From contig NZ_JACJTD010000005.1 of the NCBI RefSeq assembly GCF_014698505.1, positions 1 to 64,000 of the forward strand: a DNA stretch of 64,000 nt. The letters are read 5' to 3'. Origin of the DNA: Nostoc foliaceum FACHB-393. Lineage in GTDB: Bacteria; Cyanobacteriota; Cyanobacteriia; Cyanobacteriales; Nostocaceae. Under the pieces are notes generated by a model. That model did not search any database and was not told the DNA's origin. It saw only the letters and a list, made by a program, of their open reading frames with translations. How positions within the stretch are numbered: position 1 is the stretch's first letter; each line of letters begins with the position of its first letter. Position numbers and translations under genes: made by a program. Shown here in pieces: positions 36,198 through 45,404 of the stretch.

Positions 36198-36256
36198 AAC
36201 GCGATAAATTATCATAAAGACGCGATAAATCATCACAAAGACGCGATAAATCGCCG
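36198..36256. repeat. three tandem copies of a 22-bp unit
   Basis: Units of the form ACGCGATAAATyATCAyAAAG are repeated three times (the last one incomplete), next to the 3' end of the small gene that follows. The CGCGATAAAT-type motif with GAGACG-like ends is a frequent Nostoc interspersed repeat. Confidence 0.7.
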
Positions 36257-36259
36257 TCT

Positions 36260-36652
36260 CTACAATAATGCATTGGATTCAACTATTAGTTCTTTAACTC
36301 GATCGCGCGGTAAACCTAACTCTTGACTAAGAGCGGTTTCAAGTTGGCTTATATCTGTTATTGGAAATTCAAATACTATCCTTGTGAGAACTGAGTTGTT
36401 GGTTTTAACGTTCACCCGTGAAATTCCTTCTTCGGGGAGAATTTCCACCTTGATTGCTACTATCCTTTTCATAATCTGTCGTGCCGATTGGGTATCTGCT
36501 ATCAGATATTTTTTGGTGAGATTGGAGTGACTTAAAATCCGATCTCCAACAAAGCCGCTTCCCAGCCAAAAAACTAACCCAATCAACGGCAAGGACAACC
36601 AAAACACAAAGCCTAACGATCGCAACGCTTGAAAAAGTTGAAGTTGCTGCAT
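36260..36652 (-). CDS. conserved small membrane-anchored protein, function unknown
   Basis: 130 residues. One membrane segment at about 14-33 (FVFWLSLPLIGLVFWLGSGF) is followed by a soluble domain with IVAIKVEILPEEGISRVNV and a C-terminal LGLPRDRVKELI. No known domain comes to mind. It sits between the adaptor gene (about 270 bp away, same strand) and rppA (divergent, 100 bp), so it may belong with the efflux or two-component genes. Confidence 0.7.
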   Translation of the reverse strand: MQQLQLFQALRSLGFVFWLSLPLIGLVFWLGSGFVGDRILSHSNLTKKYLIADTQSARQIMKRIVAIKVEILPEEGISRVNVKTNNSVLTRIVFEFPITDISQLETALSQELGLPRDRVKELIVESNALL

Positions 36653-36751
36653 GGAAGGTATCAGGTTGAGTGTTTCCCGTCACTTTTGCGTCATCCTTTT
36701 ACCTTAATCTAAAATTAGCAAGGAAAAATTACGGCAACCTGAGCAAATAGG

Positions 36752-37426
36752 ATGTTGATCTTACTAGTCGAAGATGACACATCGCAGTTAGAGCCACTGC
36801 GGGCAGCCTTATTGAAGGTGGGGCATACAGTTGATGCGATCGCAGATGGGGAAACCGCACAATGGTTTGCCTTTCGCAAAGACTATGACTTGCTGATTCT
36901 AGATTGGATGTTGCCTAAAGTTAGTGGCGTAGAATTGTGTCAAGTATATCGACGAGCAGGTAAGCTGACTCCTGTATTGATGCTGACGGCGAAAGACACG
37001 GTTTTAGATAAAGTAATGGGTTTAGATGCTGGAGCCGATGATTACTTAGTAAAGCCTGTAGATGTTCTGGAGTTATTGGCACGAGTCCGGGCACTAGGAA
37101 GGCGATCGCCTATGTGGCAAGGAGATATACTTAGCTTGGGCGATTTGCAACTTCATTTATCCAGTTTGACGCTGGAACTTGGTTCATTGACAACTCAACT
37201 TTCTAGCCGGGAGTTTCAATTGATGGAGTATTTAATGCGTCATCCCCGCCAAGTATTATCTCATAACCAGATTGAGCAAGCCCTTTGGAGCTACGGAGAG
37301 GAACCAGAAAGTAACGCAGTCACTACCTTAGTTCGCCGCTTGCGCCAGCGCCTACAAACCATTGGTGTCAAAGATTGGATAGAAACAGTGCATCGGATGG
37401 GCTATCGAATAAATCCGCCTTTCTAA
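36752..37426 (+). CDS. rppA: two-component response regulator RppA (OmpR family)
   Basis: 224 residues: a receiver domain with acidic pocket EDD (7-9), phospho-acceptor Asp51 in LLILDWMLP, Thr in MLTAKD and Lys in LVKPVD, then an OmpR/PhoB winged-helix domain with LSSREFQLMEYLMRHPRQV and VTTLVRRLRQRL. It matches the cyanobacterial RppA/NrsR type, which responds to redox or nickel and controls efflux genes. The histidine kinase rppB follows 135 bp downstream. The RND efflux operon starts about 760 bp upstream in the opposite direction and is a plausible target (inference). Confidence 0.92.
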   Translation: MLILLVEDDTSQLEPLRAALLKVGHTVDAIADGETAQWFAFRKDYDLLILDWMLPKVSGVELCQVYRRAGKLTPVLMLTAKDTVLDKVMGLDAGADDYLVKPVDVLELLARVRALGRRSPMWQGDILSLGDLQLHLSSLTLELGSLTTQLSSREFQLMEYLMRHPRQVLSHNQIEQALWSYGEEPESNAVTTLVRRLRQRLQTIGVKDWIETVHRMGYRINPPF

Positions 37427-37429
37427 GCC

Positions 37430-37563
37430 GTTAGGAGGCAGGGGCAGGAGGGGCAGGGGAGCAGGGGGAGATGAGGGGGACAAGGGGACAAGGGGACAAG
37501 GGGACAAAGAGAATAACCTATGCCCAATTACCAATGACTAATGACCAATGACTAATGACTAAT
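37430..37563. repeat. low-complexity spacer between rppA and rppB
   Basis: GGGGCAGGAG-type purine runs, then four copies of ACAAGGGG, then repeats of ATGACTAATGACCA. The ATG of rppB is part of the last of these repeats, and there is no Shine-Dalgarno site, so the repeats shape the translation start of rppB. Confidence 0.85.
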
Positions 37564-38836
37564 GTTTGATCATAGCCGTCGTAATCTTGCTCACTGGTTT
37601 GCCCTGTCAATGGGTGGAATTTTGTTCGCTTTTGCAGGGGTGGGTTATTGTCTGAGTGTAGAAGAACAGTTGCGGGTTTTTGACGACGAACTCTTTTCGC
37701 AAAGTAAAACCTTTGCTGCCAAAACCCAATACTCGCTTTATCAAAGTCAATGGCAAAATCAGCGCGGCCAGACTCCTGTAGAAAGCGGTGTATCGTTGAA
37801 TGGCGGGCTAATGTACGTCCGGTGGTATAACTCTAATAAACAACTTTTGCAATTTATCGGTTCATCGGGTGGCAAACAGTTGACCGCAGAACCTGGATTT
37901 CAAACATTAGAAACACCAATAGGCTCAGAGTCATCTAGTACAACAACATGGGTTCGCCAAGTTACACTTCCTGTTTTGGAAGGTAAGGTGCTGATTGGCT
38001 ATTTCCAAACAGCGGCTCCAATGAACTCTCTACGCGTTGGACTGAACCAAGCTCGCTTGTTTTTAACTTTCGGGGTTCCCGTGACCTTTGGTGTAATTGG
38101 CATTACAGGTTGGTTTTTAGGTGCATTGGCAATGCGACCCAGCCTCCGTGCTTATCAGCAATTGCAGCAATTTACAGCCGATGCTTCTCATGAATTACGT
38201 GCACCCGTTGCTACAGTATTGAGCAATGCCCAAGTTGCCCTGATGCCCCCCGAAGACCCCGTGGAGCAAAGATTGCGGTTGCAAAACATCGTCCAAACTG
38301 CGAAGTCCATGAGTACGCTGATCAATGATCTGCTTTTCCTATCGCGTCATAATGGCTCCCTTGCGGAAATCGTATTAAAACCCGTTGATTTGTGTGAGAT
38401 ATTGCGATCGCTTGCTCAGGAGTTCGCCACCCAAGCTCCTGCTCAAAATCTCAATTTCGATGCTCACCTTCCAGAGCATCCCATCATGTTAAAAGCCGAT
38501 GCTAATTTGCTCAAACAAGCTGTAATTAATTTACTGACTAATGCCTTCAAGTACACACCAGCAGATGGTAAGGTACAATTACATCTTTTTACCCAGTCTC
38601 ACTACGCGGTAATTCAGGTACAAGACAACGGGATTGGTATTCCGTCCAGCGATTTGCCACATATATTTGATCGTTTTTATCGTGTAGATACTGTCCGATC
38701 TCGGCAAACAGGCGGCTTTGGACTTGGACTTGCGATCGCTCAACAAATTGTGCAACGATATGAAGGGCAAATTACTGTAAATAGTATTCTAGGTCAAGGC
38801 TCCACCTTTCAAATTAGCCTTCCTCTGAAACTTTGA
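37562..38836 (+). CDS. rppB: two-component sensor histidine kinase RppB
   Basis: 424 residues. Two membrane segments (about 13-33 and 175-197) enclose a periplasmic sensor part. The phospho-acceptor is in the H-box [15 protein letters not shown]. The ATPase domain shows the N-box [20 protein letters not shown], the G1 box DNGIGIP, F-box FDRFYR and G2 box [14 protein letters not shown]. It pairs with rppA. An earlier start is unlikely because the upstream sequence is repeat DNA. The signal is not certain: in cyanobacteria this pair has been linked to plastoquinone redox state and to nickel. Confidence 0.92.
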   Translation: MFDHSRRNLAHWFALSMGGILFAFAGVGYCLSVEEQLRVFDDELFSQSKTFAAKTQYSLYQSQWQNQRGQTPVESGVSLNGGLMYVRWYNSNKQLLQFIGSSGGKQLTAEPGFQTLETPIGSESSSTTTWVRQVTLPVLEGKVLIGYFQTAAPMNSLRVGLNQARLFLTFGVPVTFGVIGITGWFLGALAMRPSLRAYQQLQQFTADASHELRAPVATVLSNAQVALMPPEDPVEQRLRLQNIVQTAKSMSTLINDLLFLSRHNGSLAEIVLKPVDLCEILRSLAQEFATQAPAQNLNFDAHLPEHPIMLKADANLLKQAVINLLTNAFKYTPADGKVQLHLFTQSHYAVIQVQDNGIGIPSSDLPHIFDRFYRVDTVRSRQTGGFGLGLAIAQQIVQRYEGQITVNSILGQGSTFQISLPLKL

Positions 38837-39140
38837 CAAAAATAATTCAAAAATTTGTTCCAGACGCTTGGCACCGATAATTGCTGAAGATACGCCTTCA
38901 TTCCGCAGTACACCCGTAGGGGCACGGCATGCCGTGCCCCTACTAAACAATGATTTTTCACGATATTTTTAATCCTCAAATCTTCATCCTCTAAAAGTTA
39001 CAAAAGAAAGATATTTGAATTACAGTAATGTCTTTTTAAAAAACTTGTAAACATTAGAATCTATAACTTTTGGATGATGAGCTTGTTAGCTAATTAGACG
39101 AAAATTTTGCTGGAATTTAGAAAATATTAAGCAAAAAAAT
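38837..39140. other. intergenic region after rppB
   Basis: 304 bp. It holds a core-only copy of the palindromic element (38908-38943: GTAGGGGCACGGCA and TGCCGTGCCCCTAC), which could terminate rppB transcription. Beyond this the sequence is AT-rich with no gene. Confidence 0.7.
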
Positions 39141-39302
39141 ATGTCTAGGATCGCAATTACTGATTTGCAACTTGACAATCAAGTTGAAGAACGCGAAGTA
39201 TCTGAGGCTGTTATGACGGTAGTCATTGGAGGAATTCAACTTAAGCTTCTAGGTAATAACATTCTGGATGCGACATTCAAGGGTTTTACATTGACAATTT
39301 AA
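39141..39302 (+). CDS. candidate small precursor peptide with double-glycine leader
   Basis: An ATG opens a 53-codon frame: MSRIAITDLQLDNQVE, an acidic helical part, then EAVMTVVIGGIQ and a 21-residue hydrophobic tail ending FKGFTLTI. N-terminal I-x-D-L, an acidic helix and a final V-x-GG are the features of bacteriocin/RiPP leader peptides cleaved after Gly-Gly by PCAT-type exporters; many such small genes occur in Nostoc. No SD site is obvious and no exporter or modification gene is nearby. It could be an orphan precursor, a decayed one, or chance. Confidence 0.45.
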   Translation: MSRIAITDLQLDNQVEEREVSEAVMTVVIGGIQLKLLGNNILDATFKGFTLTI

Positions 39303-39354
39303 ATTTGGCAACATATTACATATTCCTTGTAGAAGGGGTAAATTCAACGAAAGT

Positions 39355-39402
39355 CGGCGAGCAGCGATCCCAGACAACCCGTGAAGGGATAGCTGCTCGC
39401 CG
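39355..39402 (+). other. very stable hairpin after the small peptide gene
   Basis: CGGCGAGCAGC (39355-39365) and GCTGCTCGCCG (39392-39402) form a perfect 11-bp stem. It is extended inward by GATCCC against GGGAT, around a loop of about 13 bases. No T-run follows, so it is not a classical terminator. It could be the 3' stem of a small RNA or a transcript-stabilising structure. Confidence 0.7.
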
Positions 39403-39637
39403 ATTTCGTCATTTGTCATTAGTGCCAATTACTAATGACCAACGACTTCGATTTCCCCCTTAACCCAAAAGTATTGCCTATACACTAGCAACAATAAATA
39501 CTTCCTCTTGCTGCATTACTGCTGCCTTACAATCAGACAATAAAGACAAAAGCGTAGGCGTGGAGGTATTTTTTTCAGACAAGTTTTTTAATATACGTAA
39601 TGGCTCAAGTATGGTTACACTACCGACATAGTAATCA

Positions 39638-40984
39638 ATGTTGGTGGAATACCGAGCGATGTATAGAAATGCTAAAAGATTTACTGGTATTTTTCTGTTG
39701 ATTTTTCTGTTGATTGTTTCTATCAACTTTGCAGTAATGGCTCAAGATAGTTCAGATGGCCCTTCTGTAAATTTTGCATCGCCTCAGGTATGTTCAGTAC
39801 CTCCTGGTCTCAAAACTCAACAAGTCATTGCCGACAATGGTCGTAACCAAGTTAAAATGGGCGATCGCATCAGGGTAAGAGTTGAAGGATTATCAGCAGC
39901 GACCAGAAATGCAACGGCTAACGCCAATTCATTTGATCCTCGACAATTAGTGTTGTACCTAGATGGTTATGAACTAGAGGATGTCCACGGAGAACCAGTC
40001 ATCGTCATGGTTCCAGGTAAAGATCAAAAGAAAATTGTTGATGATAATTGGTTAGCCTTTCGGCTTGAACGTACCGACTCATCTCAAACTGCATGGAATG
40101 CGCTTCTTGGTAGAGCAAGCAGATACAGTATTAACGTGATAGCGGGAGTAGGCTGTCCCAAGAAACTAGCGATTCCGGTGAGCAATCCTTTATCACCTCC
40201 TCAATTAAAAATAGTTCTGTTTTCGTGGCGATTTTGGCTATGTCTGCTTCTACTTGTGGCTATTGTATTAATATTTGTTAGATATTGCCGAAACACTCTT
40301 CGTAGCCCTGGGATAGAAGGGGTTTGCTCAAAAAAAGAGGTGATTGGTGGACAGGAACTATTGATCGCAGAAAAAGTTGATCTTGAAAACGAATATCGGA
40401 AAACCCCAATTGCTCGATTTTTCCTTGGTAGAAAAAAATTAAACAGAAACCCATTCAGTCTATCAATATCTCAACTTGCTTTTTGGACATTTCTAATTTT
40501 TGGTTCTTACCTGATTATCTACGGCATAACAGGAGATTATACCAATATTTTGACTGAACAATCACTAATATTATTGGGCATCAATTCTATAACTGCTTTT
40601 GGTAGTTCGTTAATTGATGGACAAGGTAATGAGAAAAAGCGAAAAGGTAGTCAACGGATTTCTGAAGGTTTTTTCTACGATATATTATCAGATATTAATG
40701 GAGTCAACTTTCATCGGTTCCAAACATTTATTTGGACAGTTGCGATTGGACTATTCTTTGTTTGGGAAATCATTAAAAATCTGGCAATGCCGGAATTTGA
40801 TGAAACACTTCTTACACTTCAAGGAATCAGTGCGGCAACATATCTTGGACTTAGAGGGCAAGAACAGCATGGCATGAAAAAAGAGCCGGACTCTATATCT
40901 ACAGAAGATAACTCGTTTGAACAACTGCTTCCACCAGAACAAGATAATCCACCAGAGAGCGATTCATCAATTCCTCCTGGCTAA
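39638..40984 (+). CDS. conserved exported membrane protein, function unknown
   Basis: 448 residues. A signal peptide or first membrane helix (about 16-34, ending AVMAQ) is followed by an extracytoplasmic domain of about 150 residues (QVKMGDRIRVRVEGL, LVLYLDGYELEDVHG). Five or so further membrane segments lie near 196-215, 280-300, 305-325, 365-385 and 390-405. I do not recognise the family; the extracytoplasmic part looks like a beta-sandwich. A second Met at 39659 (MYRNAKRF) may be the true start, with GGTGGA 12 bases before it. It is single, followed by the second MITE-like copy. Confidence 0.7.
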   Translation: MLVEYRAMYRNAKRFTGIFLLIFLLIVSINFAVMAQDSSDGPSVNFASPQVCSVPPGLKTQQVIADNGRNQVKMGDRIRVRVEGLSAATRNATANANSFDPRQLVLYLDGYELEDVHGEPVIVMVPGKDQKKIVDDNWLAFRLERTDSSQTAWNALLGRASRYSINVIAGVGCPKKLAIPVSNPLSPPQLKIVLFSWRFWLCLLLLVAIVLIFVRYCRNTLRSPGIEGVCSKKEVIGGQELLIAEKVDLENEYRKTPIARFFLGRKKLNRNPFSLSISQLAFWTFLIFGSYLIIYGITGDYTNILTEQSLILLGINSITAFGSSLIDGQGNEKKRKGSQRISEGFFYDILSDINGVNFHRFQTFIWTVAIGLFFVWEIIKNLAMPEFDETLLTLQGISAATYLGLRGQEQHGMKKEPDSISTEDNSFEQLLPPEQDNPPESDSSIPPG

Positions 40985-41018
40985 ATTCTAGAGAGTTTGT
41001 AGTAAACACTTTAGTGTA

Positions 41019-41132
41019 ATATCATGTCAGCTTAATTAGTTATTATTCAGGGCATCTATGCAAAAATCTTAAAACTCTCTTTCTCCCTGCCCCCTGCGGT
41101 CTTAATGATAAGTCTTTTACCGAACATGATAT
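41019..41132. repeat. 114-bp MITE-like element, copy 2 (inverted relative to copy 1)
   Basis: The same length as 18943-19056 and, on the opposite strand, about 96 % identical by eye, including the CAGGG-CAGGG centre and the AAGACTTATCATTAAGACCG block. The ends are ATATCATGTCAG and CGAACATGATAT, so the terminal inverted repeat has one or two more mismatches than in copy 1. Confidence 0.85.
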
Positions 41133-41203
41133 AACCTCCCTTTTTCTGGATTCGCTGGAATTGATTTTGTATTCATTACTGAATTAATAGTAATACTTGA
41201 ACT

Positions 41204-42079
41204 ATGAGCCAGTATCGTTTTAAACAGTCATTCTCTGATGATCCCAGCTTAAGCGATAAGCTTTTTGACTTGATGGAAGTCACATTTCCCGGACTCAGCA
41301 GTTTAGCAGAATGTGCAAGAAAACTAGGTGCATCCTGGGAAACAGCTTCAACTCCGTTTATGCGCTTTCATGATGATATAGCTATTACCCATGTGGGAGT
41401 GTTAGAAATTCCCATGCAAATTATGGGACAAAGACTCACTGTCGGCGGAGTTCATGGAGTAGCTACCCGTGCAGAATTTCGCAGGAGAGGGTATTACCGT
41501 GAAGTAATGGGAGAAGTGTTGGAATATTGCGATAGTTTTTACGAAACCCTGGTACTGTCGACACCACAACCAGAGTTTTACTTACCTTTTGGCTTTCGTG
41601 TAGTCGAAGAACACATCTTCAAAGTTAAGTGTAACTCCACAGGTAGCACTGATAGCTTTAGAACACTGGATTTTACAGTGACCAAAGATTACACATTGTT
41701 ACACAGACTTTTGGAAACACGCGCACCTGTCTCTAATATAGTTGGTGTAGTCAAGGAAAAAGCTGTGTTCTGCGTCAATGAAGGAAGTCGTCCTTTATAC
41801 TATGCAGAAGATTTAGATTTAATCGCCTGCATGGAGATAGAAGATAACCGACTTCATCTTTTCGATTTAGTTACAACGCAGATATGCTCTTTAAACAATA
41901 TTCTTGCTAAAATACCTCAACCCATTGAAGAAGTAGTGATTTACTTTAGTCCAGAACTTCTTGATGTCAAAGATGTGCAAGCATTCACCCATGTATTTGA
42001 TGAAACTGTGCTGATGGTTCGTGGTAAATTTGCAGCAGAAGGTGAGAAATTTATGCTGCCGCGTTCTGCAAGGTGTTGA
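41204..42079 (+). CDS. GNAT-family N-acetyltransferase
   Basis: 291 residues. The acetyl-CoA-binding motif A region is GGVHGVATRAEFRRRGYYREVM (about 86-107, with R-x-x-G-Y in place of the usual R-x-x-G-x-G/A), followed by LVLSTPQPEFYLPFGF, the usual beta5-alpha4 part. The C-terminal 110 residues form a second, divergent domain, as in Eis-type two-domain acetyltransferases. The substrate is unknown. No operon partner; the RluA-type gene follows 60 bp later, with its own possible promoter. Confidence 0.82.
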   Translation: MSQYRFKQSFSDDPSLSDKLFDLMEVTFPGLSSLAECARKLGASWETASTPFMRFHDDIAITHVGVLEIPMQIMGQRLTVGGVHGVATRAEFRRRGYYREVMGEVLEYCDSFYETLVLSTPQPEFYLPFGFRVVEEHIFKVKCNSTGSTDSFRTLDFTVTKDYTLLHRLLETRAPVSNIVGVVKEKAVFCVNEGSRPLYYAEDLDLIACMEIEDNRLHLFDLVTTQICSLNNILAKIPQPIEEVVIYFSPELLDVKDVQAFTHVFDETVLMVRGKFAAEGEKFMLPRSARC

Positions 42080-42139
42080 GTTACTCAAAAACAGCAATTT
42101 CACATATTAAAATTAGCTAGATTTGCAAGCATACTTTGT

Positions 42140-43822
42140 ATGGTAGTTCTGCACGCACTTTCAGATTTCATTGACTACGATTTGGCTGTCAGTGACTCAT
42201 CTTGTAGTTATTGGTACGAAGGGCGTTGTCTCCAAAGTGGCGTAGGCGTAGCCCGTCGTAGACATCACTTAAGATTACCCCGCACCTCAACGTCCGAAGC
42301 GATCGCTCACGGTTTAATGCAACAACTTGCCAAAAATGACTGTTCTTCTCGTGAAGGCAAGATGTATGGAATACTATTAGTCGAACTGCTTAATGGCGAA
42401 CAAAGGGTACTCAAAGCCTTCTCCGGTCTTTTGAATGGTTGTAGTGTGGTTAAGGGATGGGTGCCGCCAATTCCAGGAAGAGACGAAGTTGCTTTAGAAG
42501 AAGCCCGCACTTTGGCACAGTTGGACGCGATTAAGCAGGAAATTCTTAACCTAAAGCAACTAACGGAACGCCAGCAGTATGAAACCCTGTCTGAGGAATT
42601 TGAGCAACAGTTGCAAGTAATGAGCGATCGCCATCGCTATTGTAAACATCAACGACAGGAAAAACGTCAGCAAATCTGCAATACACTCACTCCAGAAGCA
42701 CTCACTATTGCCCTTGAACAACTCGACGAAGAGAGTCGTCAGCAGGGAATTGAGCGACGACAACTTAAACGCCAGCAAAATGCGGTATTACAGCCCCTCA
42801 AGCAGTTAATTGCAGCGACGGATGCGCGAATTAGCGAACTGAAACAACAGCGTAAAGAACTATCCCGTCAACTCCAAGCTCAGATGCACGCTACCTATAG
42901 CCTGACTAATTTTTCTGGGCGATCGCTATCATTACAGCAATTGATGCCAGAAGGCTCCCCCACTGGTACAGGAGACTGTTGTGCCCCAAAGTTGCTTCAT
43001 TATGCCGCAACACATAATCTCAAACCACTGGCAATGGCAGAATTTTGGTGGGGTGCGTCTTCCGTAAATCAGGATAAAATCCAGGGAGAGTTTTACGGAG
43101 CATGTGCCGAGCGATGTCAGCCATTGATGGGCTTTTTGCTCTCAGGCTTGAAACCTAAACCCCCTGCCCTGGGAGGGGTTGGGGGAGAAGTCACTTTACC
43201 AATTATTTATGAAGATGAATGGCTGATTGCTGTCAACAAACCTGCTGGGCTACTTTCGGTGCCTGGTCGTTACCGCGATCGCCAAGATAGTGTCTTGAGT
43301 CGCTTACGTCATCTGTTAGCTGATGGCATGGCACTTACATCTGTGCATCGGCTAGATCAAGAAACTTCTGGTATTTTGTTATTGGCACGCGATCGCCAAA
43401 CCCATCAGCAACTCAGCCAGCAGTTTCAGCAACGCCAAGTTCACAAAGTTTATGAAGCCCTGCTTTCCGGTACTGTGACAGTTGACCAAGGTGTGGTTGA
43501 CTTGCCATTGTGGGGAGATCCTGAAAATCGCCCTTATCAAAAAGTTGATTGGCAACACGGCAAACCGAGCTTGACACACTTCCAAGTAATGGCGAGGGAA
43601 GGAGACTACACCCGCGTAGAATTTACGCCGCTAACAGGACGCACCCATCAACTGAGGGTTCATGCGGCTGATAGACGAGGACTTGGGGCAACTATTTTAG
43701 GCGATCGCCTTTATGGATGCTGTGTAGTTACTAGCCGATTACATCTCCACGCTAGGGAACTTCGCTTCGAGCATCCGCAGTTAAATGAAACTATTCACCT
43801 AAATGTAAAGACACCATTTTGA
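42140..43822 (+). CDS. RluA-type RNA pseudouridine synthase with long N-terminal extension
   Basis: 560 residues. The catalytic domain (about 350-560) carries SVHRLDQETSGILLLARD with the conserved catalytic Asp, LIAVNKPAGLLSVPGR upstream and LTGRTHQLRVHAAD near the end. Residues 1-340 are an extension with a Gln/Arg-rich coiled coil (about 130-250), found in the cyanobacterial and plant-type members. The RNA site modified cannot be told; members of this subgroup act on rRNA or tRNA. A GTAGGCGTAGCC-type short repeat lies in frame at 42241-42262 in the N-terminal part. Confidence 0.9.
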   Translation: MVVLHALSDFIDYDLAVSDSSCSYWYEGRCLQSGVGVARRRHHLRLPRTSTSEAIAHGLMQQLAKNDCSSREGKMYGILLVELLNGEQRVLKAFSGLLNGCSVVKGWVPPIPGRDEVALEEARTLAQLDAIKQEILNLKQLTERQQYETLSEEFEQQLQVMSDRHRYCKHQRQEKRQQICNTLTPEALTIALEQLDEESRQQGIERRQLKRQQNAVLQPLKQLIAATDARISELKQQRKELSRQLQAQMHATYSLTNFSGRSLSLQQLMPEGSPTGTGDCCAPKLLHYAATHNLKPLAMAEFWWGASSVNQDKIQGEFYGACAERCQPLMGFLLSGLKPKPPALGGVGGEVTLPIIYEDEWLIAVNKPAGLLSVPGRYRDRQDSVLSRLRHLLADGMALTSVHRLDQETSGILLLARDRQTHQQLSQQFQQRQVHKVYEALLSGTVTVDQGVVDLPLWGDPENRPYQKVDWQHGKPSLTHFQVMAREGDYTRVEFTPLTGRTHQLRVHAADRRGLGATILGDRLYGCCVVTSRLHLHARELRFEHPQLNETIHLNVKTPF

Positions 43823-43939
43823 GAATGTGCGTTGCATAAATGGGGGATAAATTTGAGGTTGAAAGCATTGAAGTTCGTTCCAAATGGGTCATAATCATCC
43901 CTTGATTCAGCAACGCCGGATTTTCCATACTCTACATTT

Positions 43940-44758
43940 TTACTTTGTATTCGAGCCTCGATAAATTCGCTCCATTTGCTCTGGAGAAAGCACTGTCATT
44001 GGAAACCATTCATTTGTGGAAATAGGGAGTTTCTGAGACGATTGATATGCTCGTTGTTGAGTTTTAGTGAAATGTATCTCCACATTGCTAGTTAAAGGTG
44101 GGCTAATTAACGTCTCATCTATCTCCGATGGGAGAAGCTGATTTTGGGGCAAGACATAGGCGTGCTTTTGTGGATCGTATGCCAAAATTTCTCCTGTCTC
44201 GATTTGATAAATCCAAGCATAAATATTGAGTTGCCCTTGGTGGAGCTTAGAGTGAATCACCGGATAAGTCCGTAAATTTTCGATTTGGGTGAGTACATTC
44301 TCGGCAATAATTATTTCTAAGAGTTCTTCCCCTTCATAGTGGCTATAATTGTCTTTTACCAGCCGTCGGGTTGCCTCTGCATACTTGAGCCAGTCATGTA
44401 CAAGCGGCATTTCTACCCGCAAGCTGTCTAACTTCATTAACCCTTTCATAGCACCACAATGCGAGTGTCCACAAACAATAATTTGTTGAATATCTAATGC
44501 TTGAATAGCATATTCAATTGTTGCCCCTTCACCGCCATTAGTCGCACCAAATGGTGGAATGATGTTGCCTGCATTGCGGATAACAAACAATTCCCCCAAC
44601 CCGGCTTGTGTAATCAAGTTTGGATCGATACGCGAATCTGAACAAGTAATAAATAGTACTCTGGGCTTTTGACCATGAGAAAGTTGTTCAAACAGTTCTT
44701 CATTAGCAGAAAAATAACTACTTTTGAATTCGCGCAAACCTTTAATCAGTTTTTTCAT
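43940..44758 (-). CDS. beta-type carbonic anhydrase
   Basis: 272 residues. The zinc site is clear: Cys in TCSDSRIDP (about 39-47) with the Asp-Arg pair, and His and Cys in CGHSHCGAMKG (about 96-106). FVIRNAGNIIPPFG is also typical. It interconverts CO2 and bicarbonate. The C-terminal 70 residues (beyond IYQIETGEILAYDPQ) extend past the usual bacterial beta-CA. No signal peptide is present, so it is probably cytoplasmic or carboxysomal by nature, with no carboxysome genes nearby. It is monocistronic. Confidence 0.93.
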   Translation of the reverse strand: MKKLIKGLREFKSSYFSANEELFEQLSHGQKPRVLFITCSDSRIDPNLITQAGLGELFVIRNAGNIIPPFGATNGGEGATIEYAIQALDIQQIIVCGHSHCGAMKGLMKLDSLRVEMPLVHDWLKYAEATRRLVKDNYSHYEGEELLEIIIAENVLTQIENLRTYPVIHSKLHQGQLNIYAWIYQIETGEILAYDPQKHAYVLPQNQLLPSEIDETLISPPLTSNVEIHFTKTQQRAYQSSQKLPISTNEWFPMTVLSPEQMERIYRGSNTK

Positions 44759-45404
44759 AAAAGTACCTAAATGAATAAGTAATACTTGAAATCTTTCGTA
44801 ACAATTTATTTCTCAAATTAAGGAAGTAGGGACAGGTTAATAGTATCTATAAACAGATTGACTTAATTGATCGGCTTTTGCCATTGCCCCATCGGCTTAG
44901 TCAAAGGGTGAAATTCATCCTTGTATTGTTTAAGCAGTCTTGCCAAACTACTCTCTTTGGCCACAGTTTTAACATGAACTCAATCTACAATTGGAAATAA
45001 ATTTGATATTTTTTTCCTTCCACTTATCTAATTCCTCATTCCCGATTCCCTATCTGCACAAGTAATCTCCCAGCATGACAGCAAGTACTCGAAGCCTAGG
45101 TTTTGTCTCAAAATCTCAGCCTTCTTGACTTTTTCCAGTCTTCCAGACCGCAATTTAGACCATATAGCGATCCCGGACGGGTGCGGCAGAACGACCCACA
45201 CACGGGATAAATAGCTAAACAAAATTAATTACATAGTTTTTACCAAATGGAATGTTTGAAATTTGAAGTTAAATGCTCTTAACATTTTTTGCAACATAAC
45301 TATTTTTACAACACATAGTTTTGCTAAAATAAATTATTTATCTGACCAGCAAAGATAAAAAAATTGGTATTAATCTTAGTCGCCTCCCAAATGGAGGAAT
45401 ATAG
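44759..45404. other. gene-free stretch upstream of the cupin gene
   Basis: About 645 bp. A minus-strand frame near 44868-44975 reads VAKESSLARLLKQYKDEFHP and stops after QKPIN, possibly a gene remnant, but I cannot name it. Otherwise AT-rich. A strong ribosome site GGAGG at 45393-45397 serves the following gene. Confidence 0.4.

Noticed and set aside
45028..45222. 64-codon minus-strand frame before the cupin gene
   Set aside because: No motif or start signal; reads as chance.
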